Assembly (NCBI GenBank): GCA_029582265.1
Contig: CM055816.1
Span: 34,421,049-34,485,048, forward strand
Source: Zoroaster sp. YZ-2022
Taxonomy: Eukaryota > Echinodermata > Asteroidea > Forcipulatida > Zoroasteridae
DNA: 64,000 nt
Direction of reading: 5' to 3'
The position numbers were made by a program, and so were the translations under genes. Positions 57,594-64,000 of the stretch are shown here, one piece after another; the first letter of the stretch is position 1; each line of letters opens with the position of its first letter. The notes under the pieces are model-generated. The model was not told where the DNA came from and did no database searches. It worked only from the letters and a program-made list of their open reading frames with translations.

Positions 57594-57752
57594 CTCCAGG
57601 AGAATTTTTTGTTTTTGGGTCTTGGGGTGAAGTGGATTCAGTTGGGTCTGGTGTGGGGTCTGGTGTGGGGTGTGGTGTGGGGTGTGGTGTGGGGTCTGAT
57701 GTGGGTTCTGAATCCGTTCTGATGATCACAGATGTTGTGGTATCGTCATCAG
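57594..57752 (-). CDS. Exon encoding Thr/Pro/Asp-rich stalk
   Basis: On minus, acceptor TATTATGCCCACAG and donor GTACTC enclose 159 bp, symmetric phase 1-1. The reading is DDDTTTSVIIRTDSEPTSDP, four to five TPHP/TPDP repeats, then TESTSPQDPKTKNSPG. Such low-complexity Thr/Pro segments are typical of O-glycosylated extracellular stalks just outside a membrane span. The exit phase matches the entry phase of the transmembrane exons at 47.6 and 12.8 kb. The open frame extends beyond both sites, so splicing is inferred from motif quality only. Confidence 0.42.
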
Positions 57753-60111
57753 CTGTGGGCATAATATCTAAACTCACAAGACAGAGAACTTCAGTTATTA
57801 GGTTTTTCACGTAATGAGAAATGCTCTGGCCGGGTGCACAAACACTGAGACTTCGATCTGCTGCAACACGTTTGAGCCATGTGGTGGGAGCGTTCATTTT
57901 AAATGGATGAGTCACAGTCGGGTAAATTTCATCGACACCTTTTTTCAAGTTAATCTCAGGCATGAAAATGGGTGATGATAAAAAAAACAGGAAACATTTT
58001 TAAGTTGGAGTGCAACTTGTTAGAGCCCAAATTTGTGTGCGAAGCACACAACACGAGCGCGCAGCGCGAAGTCCCTTGATGGTCAGGGTCCAGGCCCGCT
58101 TATGCCCTGGAAGCTCTGGGCATTTTAGACGCTCTATGGTGGTCTCTGATGCATTTCTGACACCTGTTTTTCCAGGTAGAAGTGAGCTACTCTAGTAAGA
58201 TTTTTCCTTTTTTGAACAAAAAATAATAGGTTTAATGGAAAATACAGAATGTAAAATTGTGCACTATTTTTGCTTTTTATTGATTGCCATTAGTGATTAA
58301 ACACCTGTAACAAAAAGAAGTGAACAATGACAAATTAAACCCTTTTGAACAGTTTTTCATATACGAATACAAAGGTAAAATTACTATTTCTGATTCAGGA
58401 AGAGAGATTAGCGAAATCCACGCATAGCAAACCGCGAAACATGCTGCCTTGCCGCCATTGTTAATATTACTTTCCACCAATCATGTGTTTTCGTTGGTTC
58501 CCAATATATCTTTCGCTGATTGTGAGGCAATAACAGGTACCAGTTTCCTATGGCCTGCGATTTCAGTCGTGCCGCGCCGCTCATTGGTTCGTGTACAAAC
58601 TTGCACGTATATACACAGTACACACGGTACAAAACACGTGCATTGTTTTGTCAGTAGACTTTCAAAAGTCTCCACACGTGTATCTTTGCTGCAGCAGTAA
58701 ACGTATTACTGGCAAACATTATTGAACCGTACCGTTAACGAAGCGAGGAATGAGACAAGCCTATACATCCATTGTGTCTCTCGCTGCTGCATGCGCGGTG
58801 CATGGAAGACCGCAAGCCGCATATCGGGCCAGCTGCCGGGCGGCAATTTATTGTTAACGTGCCGTTTTTTCACGAACGGCGTGTGGATCCGCGATATACG
58901 ATTACAAAGGTAAACTTAAAATTTCTGATTAGAGAAGAGGGATTAGCGAAATCCAAATGTATACCCCCTACAACTCACCGCCAAAATTTTATATCAAATT
59001 CACACTGAACTCGAAGACCACAAATTTGAAAGGGAAAAAAACGGAATTCCGGTTTAAACCGGAAGTTCTCATGCCTGTAATCTACTCAAAAACATTTTTA
59101 ACATTTTAAATATACGAAGACAAACCCCTTCAGACTGCTTCATCGCTGCAGTAACTTCGAAGTACAACATAACACGGCCGGTGGTGTTCATATTTGGAAA
59201 TATGTCCATAATATGAAAACAACTGAATAATAAGTTGAAACCACTGGTGTTATTTAACACGCCAGCTTGCAGGGAATGCTCCATTGACTCGCTTGTAATT
59301 GAAAGTGCATGTGCTTGGCCTAGTATATTTCAATTAAAATTAAAAATAACAAACAAAATTAATGATCGAAATTTCAGTAGCTAAAATTTAAGGACATGAA
59401 AATGGATGGGTATGTTAATGTTGTGGATGTTGATTCGGTGTAACAAACTTCAAATAAGTGACACAACTATAGTCCTTCCTGAAGCTGTGGCCATCTTTGT
59501 CTGAATCCAAACATAATGTATCTTAACACAAAATTCATTTTAAAATGATTTTACTAATGGTGCCAGTCCATTTGCAATGTAACCATTTTACCAACATAAT
59601 ATTTTAATCGGCTCACTTATATTTTCCTTGTAAAATGGCAGTAATTTAGTTTCAAACTAAATGTAAAGTTCTACACACAAAAGTTGACAGAAATATTGTT
59701 ACACAGTCAGACAAGGCCTTTTCAATCATTTTACAATAACATACTTAAAAGTAATTTACTTTCAATCTAGTAGGACCGCAATGTTCCGATTTAACCAAAA
59801 CCTGGAATATGGATCTTTCATGGTTTCATTTTGGAATACTATTTTTAATATTAGAGTGAGCAGAAACAAAATGGCCGCAGCAAGACAAAGGTCCAACAGT
59901 TGTCATGGTGATTCCATGCAATAAGGCTTGCTGGTTTTTTTTTTCACTAAAACTGACTATATCTTCGTCGATGATAATGAGTGATGGAAGCACTGCTTTT
60001 CCTTTAACCCTAACTCCCTTAGAAGCATTGTTAGTGAACAATATAAATCCTTCAAAATCCTCCAACTGCCTTAGTTGTCTAGGGAGTTATGGGTTAATAG
60101 AAATATTTTAC
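57753..60111. other. Non-coding; contains a 62-bp direct repeat pair
   Basis: ATACGAATACAAAGGTAAAA and GAGATTAGCGAAATCCA at 58358-58420 recur as ATACGATTACAAAGGTAAAC and GGGATTAGCGAAATCCA at 58895-58956. GCGCGCAGCGCGAAGTCCCT at about 58055 looks like the start of an old dispersed repeat. No gene supported. Confidence 0.5.
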
Positions 60112-60182
60112 CTGTAGGACTAGACTAGAACTAGCTGGTTGCTCTGGAGGCGTAGTTGGTGATTCTTCTGTAGTTGTTGGTG
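60112..60182 (-). CDS. Possible exon encoding Thr/Pro-rich stalk
   Basis: On minus, acceptor GATCTAACAG and donor GTAAAA enclose 71 bp. Only one phase is open: PTTTEESPTTPPEQPASSSL. It enters in phase 1 and leaves in phase 0, so it cannot join the 57.6-kb exon directly. It may be an alternative or belong to a neighbouring transcript. Composition resembles the 57.6-kb stalk exon. Confidence 0.33.
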
Positions 60183-60745
60183 CTGTTAGATCATGCAATT
60201 TAGACATAATGAGATAATTAGTATAATTATTTCACTGTACAAAATAAAACATTAAGGCTATTGTTAAGACTATAACTATTAAGGGTGTCTGTGTTTTTTT
60301 TAATCCACCGCTGCTGCGACACATGCCATAATGAAATAGTAATCCGACTATAATTTCAGGGCGAAACAGCAATAATTATTTTTTCATTCCCATGACAATC
60401 ATTACGGTTACAAATGCGAAAAACCAGTTCTAAAATCAGCTTTACAACTTCATGATTATACATCAACATTTCTAGCCAGCATATCACCAACTTTATCCTT
60501 TTTTTTATTATTATTATTTTTTTTTCATCTAAAAATTCTCGTAAAATGTGAATTTACAAATGTGGTTAATTAATTTTTACATGCCTGTAAATATGAGATG
60601 TTGGTTATAAAAACTGAATTGATATACCCATATGATTAGTATCTGTATGAGCATTCATATACATGTATTGTGGATGCATGCAAGCTTATTATGTTCCTAC
60701 AATGATAAAATAATATTATTTATCATGTTTATACAGCGTATGCAT
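60183..60745. other. Non-coding, AT-rich
   Basis: No feature. Confidence 0.35.
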
Positions 60746-60999
60746 TAACCCTCCTACTGTCAGTGGAAATTTATGAACAAACCACTGAGGCCACTCCAAG
60801 CCATTGCTATGGAAGGCAGTGGCTCCTAATGGCTATACTGCATAGTAACATAATACCTCATATGGGTCATTAACCTTCCTACTATCAGCGCGAATTTATG
60901 AACAAACCATTGAGGCCACTCTAAGCCACTGCTACATGTACATGTATGTAATGGTGCCCTCACACCATAGCGTATGCTGAAACCTATGAGTTGCGTGTA

Positions 61000-61235
61000 A
61001 AAATATTTTTATACGCACCAAACGCAACCCAAATCAACAATTTTGTCAATTTCTAACCTATTCAACCTATGGGTTGCGTGTGAGTTGCGTGTGGGTTGCG
61101 TGTGGGTTGCGTGTGGGTTGCGTGCAGAACTTACGAGTTGCGTTTGAGTTGCGTTCAAAACTTACAAGTTGCGTTGGACCTGCGTGCTAGTTGCGTGCTA
61201 GTTGCGAATATCGGTCACGTGATAAAAACCTGTAA
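61000..61235 (+). repeat. Subterminal GTTGCGTGTG repeats, left
   Basis: About a dozen GTTGCGT words, several in exact 10-bp tandem (GTGGGTTGCG). Inverted counterparts occur at 61395-61600, with both orientations to 61890. Confidence 0.9.
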
Positions 61236-61291
61236 AAGCGGAGCCGATTCAGTATTTTCTTCAGTACTGATTTGATCATCGAAGAGTCAAC

Positions 61292-61405
61292 ATGGGGAAA
61301 GCTACCAAGAAATCTGATAAAAGTGACCCCAAAAGTGATGTCAAAACAACTGACACCGATCTAGAAAAGGCCCACTATTTATACCATTTCTCAACACGCA
61401 TGTAG
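61292..61405 (+). pseudogene. N-terminal remnant of a Harbinger-type accessory protein
   Basis: Starts MGKATKKSDKSDPKSDVKTT and stops after 37 residues at TAG. It sits where the 36-kb Harbinger has its partner gene, whose candidate start is also MGK, so it is plausibly the surviving 5' end of that gene after internal deletion. Too short for a domain match. Confidence 0.4.
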
Positions 61406-62000
61406 TACGCAACTAACACGCAACTGACACGCAACTAATAGGTTGGATACGCAGGGCACAGGTTGGGGATACGCTGGGAATACGCACAATAGGTTGGGGG
61501 TACGCTACACACGCAACATGATTGCAACAGGCACGCAACACGATCGCAACATGATCGCAACAGGTACGCAACACATTCGCAACATGTACGCTACCAAAAC
61601 CTGGCCAGATACCTCAAATTTGGACCTGCGATCACCTGCGTTCATAACTTATGAGTTGCGTACCTGTTGCGATCGTGTTGCGATCGTGTTGCGTGCGTAG
61701 CGTCCCTGTTGCGTATAAATTGATCGCAGGCATTCGCAGAGAATTATTGAACATGTTCAAAATTTCTGAACTTACTCTGCGTGTGTCTGCGATCACCTGC
61801 GTGCTTGTTGCGTACTTCAAACCTATAAAACCTATTAGTTGCGTGTGAGTTGCGTTCGGAACTTATGACACTATTTTTTATTCGCAACCATACGCAACTG
61901 GTGATCGCTATGGTGTGAGGGCACCATTAGGCAGTGGCTCCTAATGGCTAGACTGCATAGTACATGTAACAAACATGTAATACCTCATGTCTGTTGGTTT

Positions 62001-62517
62001 TAGTGGTTTGTGATTGATGCATTGCAGCAGGGCATATACTACATGTACATGTATTATGTTCCAGTCTCAGTGGCTGGTGGTGGCTTACTCTTTAGAGTCT
62101 ATGTTTACAAAATAACTGCTGAAAAAGCCAATGATATTGTTTTCACAGTGGTCTCCAGTTGTCTCACATACAAGATTACTTAAAAGAGTTAGGGTGGCTT
62201 TTGTGCACAAACGATACATGTACATGTATGTGTACAACATACAATGTACATATTGGACATTTAGTGGTTGGGAGTGGACTCCATGGGTTAATATCACTTT
62301 AACAGTATGTGCATTAATATCACTTTAACTATATCGTAAAAAGCAAATATATAGGCAATTCATTACATGTTCATCATAATGTACAATGTATGTATCTTCG
62401 TATAATATACTGCATGTACACATGTACATTGATGACTGGCTAATAAAACTAGTGTACAAAAGTGCAGCTTTACATGCATGTGCATTTATAAGCATGTAAG
62501 ATTAGCCTCTACTATTT
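62001..62517. other. Non-coding, rich in TACATGTA
   Basis: ACATGTACATGTAT occurs at about 62041 and 62216. No gene. Confidence 0.4.
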
Positions 62518-62627
62518 TAATTAACCAGTTCTATTCAGAACTAATTGCTACTCAATAGAGAATTTCACATGGTGTCACCGCAGTTATAAGTCTTACTTAA
62601 TCCTCTTCACCATGCAAAGTTATGTTT
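62518..62627 (+). repeat. R2 repeat copy
   Basis: CCAGTTCTATTCAGAACTAA, TTGCTACTCAATAGAGAATT and TCACATGGTGTCACCGCAGT, ending ATCCTCTTCACCATGCAAAG. Lacks the GAAACGTC head. Confidence 0.75.
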
Positions 62628-64000
62628 TTAACCATTTAATCTACATCATTTGTAAATTAAATTTTATAAATACATACACAACACTTGACAATTTGTTCCA
62701 TTAAAACGAAGGACAAAATATAAACCATTATTTCCTTCTTCCTTTGCAACAAAATGTTCTCATTTCCTCCCTTGCCAATAATACATGCTGTCATCACCCC
62801 ATGACTGTTCAGGCTTTTGCTTTACAATATACAGCAACAACTAGACTTGGCACCAAGCCACATTCTTGATAAACACTTATTATAATATGCCCATGTTACA
62901 TTCCTCTGTATGACTGTGGCCTTGCATTGTGATCCCTTTACAAATCGTTAATAGCCTTGGGTTGCTGGCTGCTTGATTACAATGCAATGGGAAAAACCTG
63001 GGGATTCCCCTTACATCATAGAAAGCGCATGCGTCATGCTTGAAAATCTGGGACCTTTGTCCTCTAGTCTGGGCGTTGTCGATGTCGATGTCGTTGTCGA
63101 TGTCAATGCACATGGATTTTATGGAAGTAATGAGACGTTTGTCTGCATTCAAGCAGCCATGTTGAACCTGCATACAACACAGTCATATTGCAGAAAAAAC
63201 AGGGAAAATACACCAAAAAATAATAATGAAATATTTCTCACAACTGTGAAATTTCAAGAAAAAAATTGATTTCTGTTAACTGAAAATATGAACATGGCTG
63301 GTACATGTACATGTACCGGTTTAATTCATTAATATGGACAGTTACATGTGTATTGCTATCATACTGTAAATAGCACACCTATTTATTATTTAATAGCCCG
63401 TACTGGAGTAAATAAAACGGTTCGCCACAAAATTCAGACAGACAACTACATGTACATGTATATCATATTTCTTCAGGTGTAAAATGTTACAGTAAAATCA
63501 CTGCTAATGTCAATACACATTAATACATGTTGGCATTTGTTTTGGCCGCCCCTCCCTCAACAAATTTTAACCTATGCAACAACTTTTCGGGGGCAACACT
63601 TGAGGCTTTTACAGGGGGAATGTTCTCAGAGTGACGCCCCCCTCCCTGCCTCCCCCTCCCATAGTTAGTAGTCATGCTCACGTGTCAACTAACATCAATT
63701 CATTCCATATTTAGTTTCAGCTTTTAAATAGATCATTTTCACATGATTGCCGGATTTGTATTTCATCATCAGGGAAACTAAAACCAGCCACAACACCTCA
63801 TTGTGTGGGACCACCCATTAAATGAATGAGGTCATTGCTTTACTTCCTGGAGTAATGTACATGTACATGTATGTACATGTATGTACATGCACATTGTATG
63901 TACACACATGTGTATGTATTGCCCATCCTAAACATGTATGTATCACAAATTAACAAACACAGATGTGTTTTAACATAAATCATCTATATGTAGTTTCAGT
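62628..64000. other. Non-coding, window end
   Basis: TACATGTACATGTA palindromes at about 63303, 63449 and 63857-63888. CG-containing GTCGATGTCGATGTCGTTGT near 63077. C/G-rich patch at 63590-63660. No exon supported. Confidence 0.4.

Larger units (their letters stand above)
60952..61926 (+). mobile_element. Non-autonomous Harbinger-type transposon
   Basis: Ends TGGTGCCCTCACACCATAGC plus G, perfectly inverted over 21 bp. TAA lies outside the left (60949-60951) and TTA outside the right (61927-61929). Comparison with the uninterrupted sister copy implies a 3-bp TWA duplication with one substitution. Interior: dense TTGCGT/ACGCAA words near both ends and a short coding start. The 3-bp duplication, end sequence similar in style to the 36-kb element, and internal gene start point to PIF/Harbinger. 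Confidence 0.78.
60749..62000. repeat. About 135-bp tandem duplication, second copy split by a transposon
   Basis: Copy 1 (60749-60872) holds AATTTATGAACAAACCACTG, GGCCACTCCAAGCCATTGCT and GGCAGTGGCTCCTAATGGCT. Copy 2 starts at 60885, is interrupted at 60951, and resumes GGCAGTGGCTCCTAATGGCT at 61930. Copy 1 is therefore the empty site. Confidence 0.88.

Noticed and set aside
57753..57963. N-terminal part of the 189-residue minus-strand frame as an exon
   Set aside because: Open but with no clear acceptor, domain or composition signal; only the Thr/Pro-rich part has convincing splice borders.

Overview
This is a eukaryotic, intron-bearing, repeat-dense genomic window with no bacterial features. 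The mix of elements suggests a marine invertebrate, most likely a non-vertebrate deuterostome (echinoderm, hemichordate or amphioxus). That mix is L2/CR1-like LINEs, a tRNA-derived SINE with a conserved central block, Tx1-group LINEs in TC repeats, PIF/Harbinger, Kolobok, Tc1/mariner and Helentron/pearl-like elements, plus many copies of the palindromic word TACATGTA. The taxon is an inference; no ordinary conserved host gene is complete here.

Layout. 1-5 kb: mostly unique AT-rich DNA with a 20-bp minisatellite and a degenerate coding-like fragment. 5-7.3 kb: a nest of a LINE 3' end, a SINE, a foldback MITE and a Kolobok-type element with TTAA target duplications and a THAP remnant. 10.5-11.65 kb: a compact transposon with an integrase-type (rve) transposase fragment, flanked by terminal inverted arrays of a 22-bp motif. 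13.3-27.2 kb: two head-to-tail non-LTR retrotransposons on the minus strand, each bounded by (TC)n. They have a zinc-knuckle ORF1, an APE endonuclease/reverse transcriptase ORF2 and a conserved 3' hairpin, and look like the TC-repeat-specific Kibi type of the Tx1 group. 28.7-31.1 kb: a Tc1 transposase fragment and an L2-like LINE end with a roughly 940-bp (ATT)n tail. 36.16-41.16 kb: a full-length PIF/Harbinger transposon with perfect ends, TAA duplications, an intact DDE transposase on plus and a four-exon MADF-type DNA-binding protein on minus, each behind a TATA box. 43.2-46.4 kb: a decayed L2-like LINE on minus. 50.95-52.59 kb: a composite of hairpin repeats, (CTT)n and seven 149-bp tandem units between short inverted ends. 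60.75-62 kb: a deleted Harbinger-type element inserted in one copy of a tandem duplication.

Between the transposons the minus strand carries scattered exon-like blocks with good splice signals. They encode Thr/Pro-rich stalk segments (57.6 and 60.1 kb), single-pass transmembrane segments (12.8 kb, and 47.6 kb with a broken tandem copy at 47.3 kb) and possible tail exons (10.35 kb). I infer, without proof, one or more long membrane-protein genes on the minus strand whose introns host most of the mobile DNA.

Most coding capacity is transposon-derived. Only the Harbinger transposase looks fully intact. The LINE copies carry frameshifts, nonsense codons or catalytic substitutions.
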